From Catellatospora vulcania (lineage in GTDB: Bacteria; Actinomycetota; Actinomycetes; Mycobacteriales; Micromonosporaceae), in NCBI RefSeq assembly GCF_009720385.1, contig NZ_ML769308.1, positions 154,256-218,255 on the forward strand: a DNA stretch of 64,000 bases. Direction: 5' to 3'. Of this stretch, positions 1 to 7,782 are shown in pieces; the stretch's first letter is position 1; each line of letters begins with the position of its first letter. The notes below the pieces were generated by a model. The model did no database searches, had not been told where the DNA came from, and saw only the letters and a program-made list of their open reading frames with translations. Position numbers and translations under genes: made by a program.

Positions 1-72
<72 letters not shown>

Positions 73-101
73 GACTCTTTAAGACTTGCCGCAGGGGTGG
101 G

Positions 102-953
102 TCACATGCCGTCGCCGGACCACTCGCCGCGGGAGCGGGAGCGGACGGGGAGGGTGGAGATGACGGGGAGGTGGTCGTGGTTGTGGTCGTCGTAGTTCTC
201 GGCGTGGCCGCCCCACTTGACCCACTCTTCGGTGGTGTACCAGTTGATCAGCTCGCCGTCCGACCGGATGATCCAGTCGATGTCGGTCTCGGCGATGAAG
301 TGGCCGTGCTTGACCCCGGCCGGGCGGAAGCAGTACGTGCCGTCGTCGATGTCGCCGAAGTTGTAGGCCATCTTGCCGCCGAGGGTGTAGAACTCCTCGT
401 AGCAGGGGTGGTGCGCGAGCCGGTGGTCGGTCCAGCCCTTCTTCGCCCGGATCAGCCGGGTGTAGAAGCCGGTCTTCGGGTCGCGGTGCAGCAGCTTGAT
501 GTACAGCGGCGTGAGCGGCCCGACGCTGGGCGCCTCGGTCCACTCCATCTTGTTGGAGTCGATCACGGTCGCCTCGCCCACGGCGTCGGCCCACCGCTGT
601 GCGCCGGGATCGAACCCGCAGTCGCCGTACTCGCGCCAGTGCAGCACCCGGCTGCCCTCGCGCACCTTGATCCAGTCCATCGGCACCCCGCGCGGCACCT
701 GCACGTAGCCGCCGGCCCCGATCTCGGTGCCGCCGTAGCTCAGCGAGCCCGAGACCACGTAGAACTCGGTGTTCGCGTGCGGCACGCCGCCGCCGCGGCC
801 CCAGTCGGCGGGGAAGTCCAGCGACAGCGAGGACGAGCCGTCCTCCTCGTCGACGGACAGGCGGCGCTCGCGCACCTTGCCCTCGCCGTACGGCAGCTCG
901 CCGACGTGCCAGATGTAGTCGTCCTCGTGGATCAGTTCGACGTGCGCTCTCAC
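102..953 (-). CDS. DUF4437-like bicupin protein
   Basis: A 283-residue protein with two beta-rich cupin-like halves. Around residues 55-100 it reads PHANTEFYVVSGSLSYGG...GGYVQVPRGVPMDW, and around residues 205-240 HHPCYEEFYTLGGKMAY...YCFRPAGVKHGH; the histidines and glutamates suit a metal-binding jelly roll. The GTG start overlaps the stop of the upstream acyl-CoA ligase by 4 nt (GTGA), so translation is probably coupled. It is the last gene of the minus-strand catabolic operon. Cupins of this kind are often dioxygenases or isomerases acting on small organic acids, but no substrate can be read from the sequence. The family name is my recollection of the fold and length. Confidence 0.75.
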   Translation of the reverse strand: MRAHVELIHEDDYIWHVGELPYGEGKVRERRLSVDEEDGSSSLSLDFPADWGRGGGVPHANTEFYVVSGSLSYGGTEIGAGGYVQVPRGVPMDWIKVREGSRVLHWREYGDCGFDPGAQRWADAVGEATVIDSNKMEWTEAPSVGPLTPLYIKLLHRDPKTGFYTRLIRAKKGWTDHRLAHHPCYEEFYTLGGKMAYNFGDIDDGTYCFRPAGVKHGHFIAETDIDWIIRSDGELINWYTTEEWVKWGGHAENYDDHNHDHLPVISTLPVRSRSRGEWSGDGM

Positions 954-2440
954 TGCGGTTCGCTCCTCAACTGTCGTTTCAACACCTTGCCGGCGGCGTT
1001 GCGGGGCAGCGCGCCGGGGAACTCGTACGACTTGGGCACCTTGTAGCCGGACAGCCTGCTGCGCAGGTGGGCGTCGAGGTCGGCGGGCGCGACGGCTTCG
1101 CGGCACACCACGTGCGCGACGATCCGCTCGCCCCAGTGCTCGTCCGGCACCCCGACCACGGCCGCCTCGACCACCCCCGGGAACGTGACCAGGGCCTCCT
1201 CGACGTCACGCGGGTACACGTTGACGCCGCCGGTGATGATCACGTCCTTCTTGCGGTCCACGATGGAGATGAACCCCTCGTCGTCGACCACCACGATGTC
1301 GCCGCTGGTCATGAACCCGTCGGGGGTCGTGCAGGCGGCCGTGGCGGCGTCGTTGTCCAGGTACCCGTTCATCAGGTACGGCGAGCGGCTGAACAGCTCG
1401 CCCGGGGTGCCCGGCGGCACCGGCTGCCCCTCGTCGTCGACGACGCGCACCTGCGTGGCGAACCAGGGGTGGCCGACGGAGCCGGCCTTGCGGCGGGCGT
1501 CGGCCGGGCGCAGGTTGGTGATCACACCGGCCTCGGTGGAGCCGTACAGCTCGTGCACGCCGACGCCGCCGAACGCGTCGAGCACCCACTCCTTGAGCGG
1601 GCGCGGCAGCGCGGCGGCGTTGAAGTAGAGGGTGTCCAGGCTGGACAGGTCGGCGTGGGCGGCCGGTTCGGCGGTCAGCGCGCGGATCAGCTGCGCGTGG
1701 GTGGGCACCAGGAACACCGACTGCGCCCGGTCGCGCGCGATCATCTCCAGCACGTTGCCCGCGTCGAAGCTGCGCAGCATGCTGACCGTGCCACCGCAGA
1801 ACACCGCCGCGTAGGCGAACGCGAACCCGGCCCCGTGGTACATCGGCGCGACGGCGATGGTCCGCCGCCCCGGCCCCAGGCCCCATTCGAGCGCGGCGGC
1901 GTAGAAGGTGAGCACCCGGGAGCGGTGCGAGATCTGCACGCCCTTCGGGTCGCCGGTGGTCCCCGAGGTGTACGCGACGCAGAACGGGTCGCGCTCGGAC
2001 ACGGCCGCCCACGGGTCCCGCGCGTCGGCGGCGGCCAGCACCTGCTCGTACTGCTCGCCGACGGCGATGGACACGTCGAGCGCCGGGGCGAGGTGGGCCA
2101 GTGCCTCGTCGGCGAAGATCGCGCGGGCGCGGGAGTGCCCGACGATGAACTCGATCTCGGGCCCGGCCATCCGCGGGTTGAGCGGCACCAGGACGAGGCC
2201 GGCCTTGGCCAGCCCGGCGGCGATCTCGGGATACTCCAGGCGGTTGCCGAGCAGCACCGCGACCCGGTCGCCGGCGCGCAGCCCGCGGGCCAGCAGCGCC
2301 TGCGCGAGCCGGGAGGAACGCTCGTCGAGCTGGGCGTACGTCAGCCGCCGGGCGCCGTCGACGACCGCCGTGACGGCCGGGGTGGCACGGGCGAACTCCC
2401 GTACCCCACCGGCGATGTTGAGCTCCGCCCCATCCACCAT
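950..2440 (-). CDS. acyl-CoA synthetase (AMP-forming, class I adenylate-forming enzyme)
   Basis: A 496-residue enzyme expected to activate a carboxylic acid to its CoA thioester through an acyl-AMP. Visible motifs are the P-loop YTSGTTGDPKGV, the A5-type ELYGSTEAG, the A7 aspartate in TSGDIVVVDDEG, the hinge DRKKDVIITGG and the catalytic lysine in RNAAGKVLKRQLR near the C-terminus. The ATG was chosen because the residues after it (MVDGAELNIA) begin a normal N-terminus and the longer frame runs back through the preceding gene. A perfect inverted repeat (2446-2468) lies 5 nt upstream, in the 44-nt gap after the HMG-CoA-lyase-like gene. The substrate is unknown; a medium-chain or aromatic acid is plausible from context. 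Confidence 0.9.
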   Translation of the reverse strand: MVDGAELNIAGGVREFARATPAVTAVVDGARRLTYAQLDERSSRLAQALLARGLRAGDRVAVLLGNRLEYPEIAAGLAKAGLVLVPLNPRMAGPEIEFIVGHSRARAIFADEALAHLAPALDVSIAVGEQYEQVLAAADARDPWAAVSERDPFCVAYTSGTTGDPKGVQISHRSRVLTFYAAALEWGLGPGRRTIAVAPMYHGAGFAFAYAAVFCGGTVSMLRSFDAGNVLEMIARDRAQSVFLVPTHAQLIRALTAEPAAHADLSSLDTLYFNAAALPRPLKEWVLDAFGGVGVHELYGSTEAGVITNLRPADARRKAGSVGHPWFATQVRVVDDEGQPVPPGTPGELFSRSPYLMNGYLDNDAATAACTTPDGFMTSGDIVVVDDEGFISIVDRKKDVIITGGVNVYPRDVEEALVTFPGVVEAAVVGVPDEHWGERIVAHVVCREAVAPADLDAHLRSRLSGYKVPKSYEFPGALPRNAAGKVLKRQLRSEPQ

Positions 2441-2445
2441 GCCCT

Positions 2446-2468
2446 GAATGGAAACACCGTTTCCATTC
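2446..2468. promoter_or_regulatory. 23-bp perfect inverted repeat, GAAAC-N3-GTTTC operator
   Basis: The arms GAATGGAAAC and GTTTCCATTC are exact reverse complements around the spacer ACC. The site lies between the HMG-CoA-lyase-like gene and the acyl-CoA ligase, just before the ligase start. Its core matches the sites at 3394-3406 and 12620-12632, so it is probably an operator for a dimeric TetR- or FadR-type regulator that is not encoded in the window. Confidence 0.75.
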
Positions 2469-2484
2469 TGAGGCAAGAGCCGGT

Positions 2485-3372
2485 TCAGCCGGGCGGGAAA
2501 GTCCCGGCGCGGCCCAGCATGGCCGGAGCGGTGATGCCGAGGCGATCGGCGATCCAGGTGCCGGTCGCGGCCAGCCGGCCGAGATGCGCGCCGGTGTCGA
2601 CCCCGGAGCGCTCCAGCAGGTAGGCCAGGTCCTCGGTGGCGATGTTGCCGGTCGCGGCCGGGGCGAACGGGCAGCCGCCGATGCCGCCGGCGCTGGCGTC
2701 GAGCGCGAGCACCCCGTGGTCGAGCGCCGCCAGCGCATTGGCGTACCCCGTGTTGCGGGTGTTGTGGAAGTGCGCGCGCAGCGCCACGTCCGGAGCGACT
2801 TCGCGCACGGCCGCGACCAGCGCGGCGACCTGGCGCGGCACGCCGACCCCGATGGTGTCGGCGAGGCAGATCTCGTCCGGAGCTACCTGCGCGGCGGAGA
2901 TCAGCCCGGCCACGTGCCCGGCAGAGACCTCGCCGGTGAACGGGCAGCCGAATGCGGCGGCGACGGTCAGCGTGGTGCGCAGCCCCGCGGCGCGGGCGTC
3001 GGCGGCGACCGCGTCCCACTGGGCGAGCGACGCCGCGCTGGTCATGCCCTGGTTGCGCTGGGAGAACTCGTCGGTGGCGACCAGCACGTAGTTGACCTCG
3101 TCGACGCCCGCCGAAGCGAGCGCCCGGTCCAGCCCGCGCCGGTTGAGCACCAGGCCGATGTAGGACACGTCCGCGCGCCGGGGGACCGCGGCGAGCACCG
3201 CCTCGGCGTCGGCCATCTGCGGCACCCGGGCCGGGTGGGCGAACGCGACGGCCTCGATGCGGCGCACTCCCGCTTCGAGCGCGCGCGTGATGTACTCGAC
3301 CTTCACCTCGGTGGACAGCAGTGTCTGCTCGTTCTGCAGCCCGTCGCGCGGACCGACCTCCACGATCTCCAC
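2485..3372 (-). CDS. hydroxymethylglutaryl-CoA lyase family protein
   Basis: A 295-residue DRE-TIM metallolyase. The N-terminal VEVGPRDGLQNE carries the catalytic Arg-Asp, HFHNTRNTG carries metal-binding histidines, and GGIGGCPFAPAATGN is the HMG-CoA-lyase cysteine signature. HMG-CoA lyases cleave 3-hydroxy-3-methylglutaryl-CoA to acetyl-CoA and acetoacetate, as in leucine or isoprenoid breakdown; relatives cleave other 3-hydroxyacyl-CoAs. I chose the GTG at 3372 (protein starting VEIVEVGPRDG), preceded by GAGGG; the longer frame would run through the divergent operator. It leads the minus-strand operon with the acyl-CoA ligase and cupin. Confidence 0.88.
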   Translation of the reverse strand: MEIVEVGPRDGLQNEQTLLSTEVKVEYITRALEAGVRRIEAVAFAHPARVPQMADAEAVLAAVPRRADVSYIGLVLNRRGLDRALASAGVDEVNYVLVATDEFSQRNQGMTSAASLAQWDAVAADARAAGLRTTLTVAAAFGCPFTGEVSAGHVAGLISAAQVAPDEICLADTIGVGVPRQVAALVAAVREVAPDVALRAHFHNTRNTGYANALAALDHGVLALDASAGGIGGCPFAPAATGNIATEDLAYLLERSGVDTGAHLGRLAATGTWIADRLGITAPAMLGRAGTFPPG

Positions 3373-3380
3373 GGCACCCT

Positions 3381-3420
3381 CGGTTCCTCTAGCGAAACAG
3401 CGTTTCCAAAGCATAGGATG
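3381..3420. promoter_or_regulatory. divergent promoter with GAAAC-AGC-GTTTC operator
   Basis: The segment begins CGGTTCCTCTAGCGAAACA, continues through the operator core at 3394-3406 and ends CATAGGATG. An almost identical module lies at 12608-12647. The TAGGAT at 3414-3419 ends 6 nt before the GTG of the CoA-transferase, so it reads as a -10 box for a leaderless plus-strand transcript, and the operator would cover the -35 area. Minus-strand genes start at 3372, so one bound regulator could control both directions. Confidence 0.75.
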
Positions 3421-3425
3421 CGGCC

Positions 3426-4619
3426 GTGACAGGCGCACTATCCGACATCAGGGTGATCGAGACCGGCACGCTGCTGGCCGGCCCGTTCTGCGGCCAGCTG
3501 CTCGGCGACTTCGGGGCCGAGGTCATCAAACTCGAGGACCCGGGCAAGGGCGACCCGATGCGCCAGTGGGGCCGGGAGAAGCCGCACGGGCAGTCGCTGT
3601 GGTGGCCGGTGGTCGCCCGCAACAAGAAGTCCGTCACCTGCAACCTGCGCGTCAAAGAGGGCCAGGACCTGGTACGCCGCCTGGTCGCCGACGCGGACGT
3701 GCTGCTGGAGAACTTCCGCCCCGGCACCCTGGAACGCTGGGGGCTGGGCTGGGCCGAGCTGTCCGCGATCAACCCGCGGCTGATCCTGGTCCGGGTCACC
3801 GGCTACGGCCAGACCGGCCCGTACGCGCCGCGCGCCGGCTTCGGCTCGATCGGCGAGGCGATGGGCGGCATCCGCTACGTCACCGGCGAAGCCGACCGGC
3901 CGCCGTCGCGCTCGGGCATCTCGCTGGGCGACTCGCTGGCCGCCACGTACGCCGCGTACGGCACCCTCGCCGCGCTGCACGCCCGGGAGCGCACCGGCGT
4001 CGGGCAGGTCGTCGACTCGGCGATCTACGAGGCGGTGCTGGCCATGATGGAGTCGCTGCTGCCCGAGTGGGCGGTGGCCGGCTACCAGCGCGAGCGCACC
4101 GGGGCGGTGCTGCCCAACGTGGCCCCGAGCAACGCCTACCCGACCGCCGACGGCACCGAGGTGCTCGTCGCCGCCAACCAGGACACCGTGTTCGGGCGGC
4201 TGTGCGAGGTCATGGGGATGCCGGAGCTAGCTGCCGACCCGCGGTACGCCACGCACGGCTCGCGCGGCGCGCACCAGGCCGAGCTGGACGACCTGATCGC
4301 GGCGTGGACGCGTGCCCAGCCCGCGGACAAGCTGCTGGCCGCGCTGCACGAGGCCGGGGTGCCCGCGGGTGGCGTATACACCGCCAAGGACATGCTGGCC
4401 GACCCGCACATCGCGGCCCGCGAGGCGATCGTGCGCGTGCCGCACCCCGACTTCGGCGAGCTGCCCATGCAGAACGTCGCCCCGCGCCTGTCCGCCGACC
4501 CCGGGTCGGTGCGCTGGGCCGGGCCGACGCTCGGTCAGCACAACGACGAGGTGTACGGCGACATCCTGGGCCTGTCCGCGCAGGACCGCGCCGAGCTGCG
4601 GGAGCGGGGCGTCATCTGA
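3426..4619 (+). CDS. class III (CaiB/BaiF-type) CoA-transferase
   Basis: A 397-residue protein of normal family length. It begins with the typical DIRVIETGTLLAGPFCGQLL segment and contains ENFRPGTLERWGLG and GISLGDSLAATYA, where Asp169 is at the position of the catalytic aspartate that carries the CoA thioester intermediate. Class III enzymes move CoA between an acyl-CoA donor and a carboxylate. The GTG start sits 6 nt after a TAGGAT box, so the mRNA is likely leaderless; the AGGA in the same box could alternatively act as a ribosome site. The stop overlaps the next gene's ATG (TGATG). Together with the ligase on the other strand it gives this locus two ways to activate an acid. Confidence 0.92.
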   Translation: MTGALSDIRVIETGTLLAGPFCGQLLGDFGAEVIKLEDPGKGDPMRQWGREKPHGQSLWWPVVARNKKSVTCNLRVKEGQDLVRRLVADADVLLENFRPGTLERWGLGWAELSAINPRLILVRVTGYGQTGPYAPRAGFGSIGEAMGGIRYVTGEADRPPSRSGISLGDSLAATYAAYGTLAALHARERTGVGQVVDSAIYEAVLAMMESLLPEWAVAGYQRERTGAVLPNVAPSNAYPTADGTEVLVAANQDTVFGRLCEVMGMPELAADPRYATHGSRGAHQAELDDLIAAWTRAQPADKLLAALHEAGVPAGGVYTAKDMLADPHIAAREAIVRVPHPDFGELPMQNVAPRLSADPGSVRWAGPTLGQHNDEVYGDILGLSAQDRAELRERGVI

Positions 4620-5239
4620 TGGCGCTGGACGCCGACTACGCGCAGGCCGGGTTCGCCCGGCGGCTCGGCTGGGGCGAGCGCCCGGCGGTGCTGCTGGTCG
4701 ACCCGGTGGCCGCGTACACGGTGGCGGGTTCGCCGCTGCGCCTAAACACCGGGCAGGCGGCGCTGGACGCGATGGCCGCGCTGCTGGCGGCCGCGCGGGC
4801 GGCCGGGCTGCCGGTGGTGCTGACCGGCGTGCGCTACGCCGACGCCAGTTGCGCCGAGGCTCCGCTGTTCGCCGCGAAGGTGCCCGCACTGGCGGCGTTC
4901 GCCGCGGGCAGCCCGCTGGGGGAGTTTCCGGCGGAGGTGACTCCCGCGCCGGGGGAGCATGTCGTGCTCAAGCACTACGCGAGTGCGTTCGCCGGGACCT
5001 CGCTGCCGGCCTGGCTCACCGCCAACCGGGTGGACACCCTGGTCATCGGGGGCTTCTCGACCAGTGGCTGTGTGCGGGCGTCGGCCGTGGACGCGCTGCA
5101 GCACGGCTTCCGGCCGATGGTGGTGCGTGAGGCCTGCGCCGACCGCGACCCGGGCCCGCACGAGGCGAACCTGTTCGACCTCGACGCCAAGTACGCCGAC
5201 GTGGTGAGCCTGGCCGAGGCGCTGTCCCGGCTGGTCTGA
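4619..5239 (+). CDS. isochorismatase-family cysteine hydrolase (N-carbamoylsarcosine amidase-like)
   Basis: A 206-residue alpha/beta hydrolase of the isochorismatase superfamily. The triad is visible as Asp in AVLLVDPVAAY, Lys in HVVLKHYASAFAGT and Cys in GGFSTSGCVRASA. Presence of the cysteine points to an amidase-type member rather than to true isochorismatases, which lack it. KHYASAFAGT resembles N-carbamoylsarcosine amidohydrolases. It overlaps the CoA-transferase by 1 nt (TGATG), so the two are surely cotranscribed. The substrate cannot be assigned; a hydantoin- or creatinine-type carbamoyl compound is one possibility. Confidence 0.85.
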   Translation: MALDADYAQAGFARRLGWGERPAVLLVDPVAAYTVAGSPLRLNTGQAALDAMAALLAAARAAGLPVVLTGVRYADASCAEAPLFAAKVPALAAFAAGSPLGEFPAEVTPAPGEHVVLKHYASAFAGTSLPAWLTANRVDTLVIGGFSTSGCVRASAVDALQHGFRPMVVREACADRDPGPHEANLFDLDAKYADVVSLAEALSRLV

Positions 5240-5249
5240 ACGCAGGAGG

Positions 5250-5280
5250 ACTCCCCGGCCCGGTGCGCGGGCCGGGGAGT
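5250..5280. terminator. bidirectional hairpin terminator
   Basis: A perfect 13-bp stem, ACTCCCCGGCCCG pairing with CGGGCCGGGGAGT around the loop GTGCG. It lies between the convergent isochorismatase-like and fasciclin genes. There is no T-tract, as is usual for high-GC actinomycete terminators. Confidence 0.8.
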
Positions 5281-5291
5281 GTCCTGACGGG

Positions 5292-5900
5292 TCAGGACTG
5301 CGGCATCAGCACGGTGTCGACGATGTACACGGTGCCGTTGCGGGTCTGCACGTTGCCGCAGACCACCTTCGCGCTGTCGTTGACCTTGAAGTCGGCGCCG
5401 CTGCCGGACACGGTCAGGTCCTGGCCCTCCAGGGTCTTGTGGGTGCCCGCGAGCTGCTCAGGCGCGGTCTTCCCGGCCACCACGTGGTAGGTCAGGATCT
5501 TCGTGAGCAGTTCCTTGTCGGCCAGCACCTTGTCCAGGTCGGCCTTCGGGATCTTCGCGAAGGCGTCGTTGGTGGGCGCGAAGACGGTGACCGCCTCGGC
5601 GTTGTTGAGCGTGTCCACCAGGCCGGCCTGCTTCACTGCGGTGACCAGCGTGGACAGCAGCGGGTTGCCCGAGGCCGCGGTCGCCACGGGCTGCTGGGCC
5701 ATCGCCTCGAAGCTGCCCGGGTTGTTCGGGTCCTTGGGTACGGCCGCGCAGCCGGGCCCGAACTCCTCCGCGGCCATCGCGGCGGTCTTCGTGCCTGTGG
5801 GCTGGGTGGCCATGGTGTCGGTGCCGCAGGCCGTCAGGGCCAGCGTGAACGCAAAGGTGCCGGCGGCCGCGAGCGCGGTCAGCCTCTTCTTGCCGAGCAT
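5292..5900 (-). CDS. fasciclin (FAS1) domain lipoprotein
   Basis: A 202-residue exported protein. The signal peptide ends in a lipobox, ALTACG, so the mature protein should be lipid-anchored at a Cys near residue 25. The rest is one FAS1 domain: NPLLSTLVTAVKQAGL, the conserved VTVFAPTNDAFAKIP, a YHVV segment and a C-terminal VYIVDTVLMP. FAS1 lipoproteins of the MPT70/MPT83 type act in adhesion or cell-envelope interactions, and some influence stress responses. GGAGGAAGG lies just before the ATG. A single gene between a terminator and the acyl-CoA ligase. Confidence 0.93.
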   Translation of the reverse strand: MLGKKRLTALAAAGTFAFTLALTACGTDTMATQPTGTKTAAMAAEEFGPGCAAVPKDPNNPGSFEAMAQQPVATAASGNPLLSTLVTAVKQAGLVDTLNNAEAVTVFAPTNDAFAKIPKADLDKVLADKELLTKILTYHVVAGKTAPEQLAGTHKTLEGQDLTVSGSGADFKVNDSAKVVCGNVQTRNGTVYIVDTVLMPQS

Positions 5901-5980
5901 GTCGAAGTCCTTCCTCCGGTACGACGTCAGGAGGGATTCGGCCCTGGGCTCGGCATGGTTTGGTCAGATCGCCGGATTTT

Positions 5981-7762
5981 TTATTTTTCTGCTTTCTGAG
6001 CGCTTTGAGAGTTTCTTTCGGGTGACTCGGCGCCGGTCCGGTACAGCGCCTCGATCACGCTCGCGTACTTGCGGACGATCGCCGCCCGGCGCAGTTTCAG
6101 CGTCGGCGTCAGCTCGTCCCCGCCCGGCGCCCACACCGCGTCCAGCACCTCGTACCGCTTGATCTGCTCGACCCGGGACAGCTCGGCGTTGCCCGCGGCG
6201 ACCCCCGCCGCGATCGCGTCCGCGACCGTGGCCGCACCGTGCCGCGCGGTGTGCGACGCCACCGCCTCAGGGTCGAACACGATCAGGGCCACGTTGTACG
6301 GCCGCCCGTCGCCGACCACGACCAGCGCGCCGATCAGCGGGCAGGCCGACTTGACCACGCCCTCGATGTTCGCCGGGGACATGTTCTTGCCCGCCGCGTT
6401 GATGATCAGTTCCTTCTTGCGGTCCACGATCGACACGTAGCCGTCGGTGTCGATCGTGGCCACGTCCCCGGTGCGCAGCCAGCCGTCGGCGTCGAACGCC
6501 TCGGCGGTGCGGGCCGGGTCGCGATGGTAGCCGCGGGACACCAGCGGGCCGCGGATGAGCAGCTCACCGTCGTCGGCCAGGCGCACCTGCACCCCGGGCG
6601 CGGCGATGCCGACGGTGCCGGGGCGGATCGCGCCGGGCGGGTTGAGCGTGCTCGCGCCGCAGGTCTCCGACATGCCCCAGATCTCGCACACGGGCAGCCC
6701 GAGGTCGAGGAAGAACTCCAGCACCGGCACGGGCAGCGCGGCCGCCCCGCACATCGCCCAGCGCATCCGGTCCATGCCCAGCCGGGCCAGCACCTGGCCG
6801 AGCACCACGCGGTCCGCGACCCGGGCCAGCACCCGCGCGGCAGGCCCGCCCCGCCTGCCCCGGCCCCACCGCAGCGCCAGCCGGAACGCCCACCGCCGCG
6901 GCACGGGCGCGTCGAGCAGCGCGTCCTCTATCCGGGCACGCATCTTCTCGAACACCCGCGGCACCGCCGCCCAGTACGTCGGGCGCACCTGGGCCAGAGC
7001 CGGACCGAGCTGGGTCAGGTCGGCCAGGCAGGTGATCCGCGCGCCGTAGAGCAGTTGCAGGTAGTGGCTGGCCAGCCGGTCGGCGACGTGCGCGGCGGGC
7101 AGGTAGGACAGCCCGTGGTCGGCGCGTTCCAGCGGGAACAGCGCGGTCACCGCGTCCGCCTCGGCCAGCAGGTTGGCGTGGGTCAGCTCGACGCCCTTCG
7201 GCGGCCCGGTGGTGCCCGACGTGTAGATGAGGGTGAGCAGGTCGTCGGGCTGCACGGCACGCCACGCGGCATCGAAGTCGAAGCCGGATTCGGCCAGCGC
7301 GCACAGCTCGTCGAGGGTGATCGTGCCGTCGGGCCGGCCGTCCACGCAGACGAGGTGGTCGTATACCGCGCCGCTCGCGACGATGCGCGGCGCGTACTGC
7401 GCCTCGCAGATCACGATCCGGGCCTGCGCGTTGCCGAGCACGTAGGCGATCTGCGCGGGCGAGGAGGTGTTGTACACCGAGAACGGCACCGCGCCGAGGT
7501 GGATCGCGGCCGTGTCGGCGAGGTGGAACTCGGGCCGGTTGGCGAGCATCAGCGCGATGGTCTGCCCCCGGCGCACACCCACCCCGGCCAGGCCTGCCGC
7601 GATCGCGCGCACCCGCTCGGCGTACTCGTGCCAGGTCAGCTCCGTGTCGGAGCCGTACGCGCCGAGCGCGACGGTGTCGGGTGCGACCGAGGCGGTGGCC
7701 TGGAACGCCGCGCACAGGGTCGCGGCACGCGGCGTCGTCGCGGGCGGGTCTGCGGGGAGCAT
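5981..7762 (-). CDS. long-chain fatty-acid--CoA ligase (FadD15-like)
   Basis: A 593-residue AMP-dependent ligase, the length of the FadD15/long-chain class. Motifs include LIYTSGTTGPPKGVELTH, EIWGMSETCGAST and YVSIVDRKKELIINAAGKN. It should convert free fatty acids to acyl-CoAs at the inner face of the membrane. The ATG is preceded by GGAGAGGA. It follows the aldehyde dehydrogenase by 20 nt on the same strand, so a pathway running aldehyde to acid to acyl-CoA is plausible. The last dozen codons (ERNSQSAQKAEK) are noticeably AT-rich compared with the rest and form an unusual polar tail. Confidence 0.93.
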   Translation of the reverse strand: MLPADPPATTPRAATLCAAFQATASVAPDTVALGAYGSDTELTWHEYAERVRAIAAGLAGVGVRRGQTIALMLANRPEFHLADTAAIHLGAVPFSVYNTSSPAQIAYVLGNAQARIVICEAQYAPRIVASGAVYDHLVCVDGRPDGTITLDELCALAESGFDFDAAWRAVQPDDLLTLIYTSGTTGPPKGVELTHANLLAEADAVTALFPLERADHGLSYLPAAHVADRLASHYLQLLYGARITCLADLTQLGPALAQVRPTYWAAVPRVFEKMRARIEDALLDAPVPRRWAFRLALRWGRGRRGGPAARVLARVADRVVLGQVLARLGMDRMRWAMCGAAALPVPVLEFFLDLGLPVCEIWGMSETCGASTLNPPGAIRPGTVGIAAPGVQVRLADDGELLIRGPLVSRGYHRDPARTAEAFDADGWLRTGDVATIDTDGYVSIVDRKKELIINAAGKNMSPANIEGVVKSACPLIGALVVVGDGRPYNVALIVFDPEAVASHTARHGAATVADAIAAGVAAGNAELSRVEQIKRYEVLDAVWAPGGDELTPTLKLRRAAIVRKYASVIEALYRTGAESPERNSQSAQKAEK

Positions 7763-7782
7763 CGGGTCCTCTCCGGATCGGG

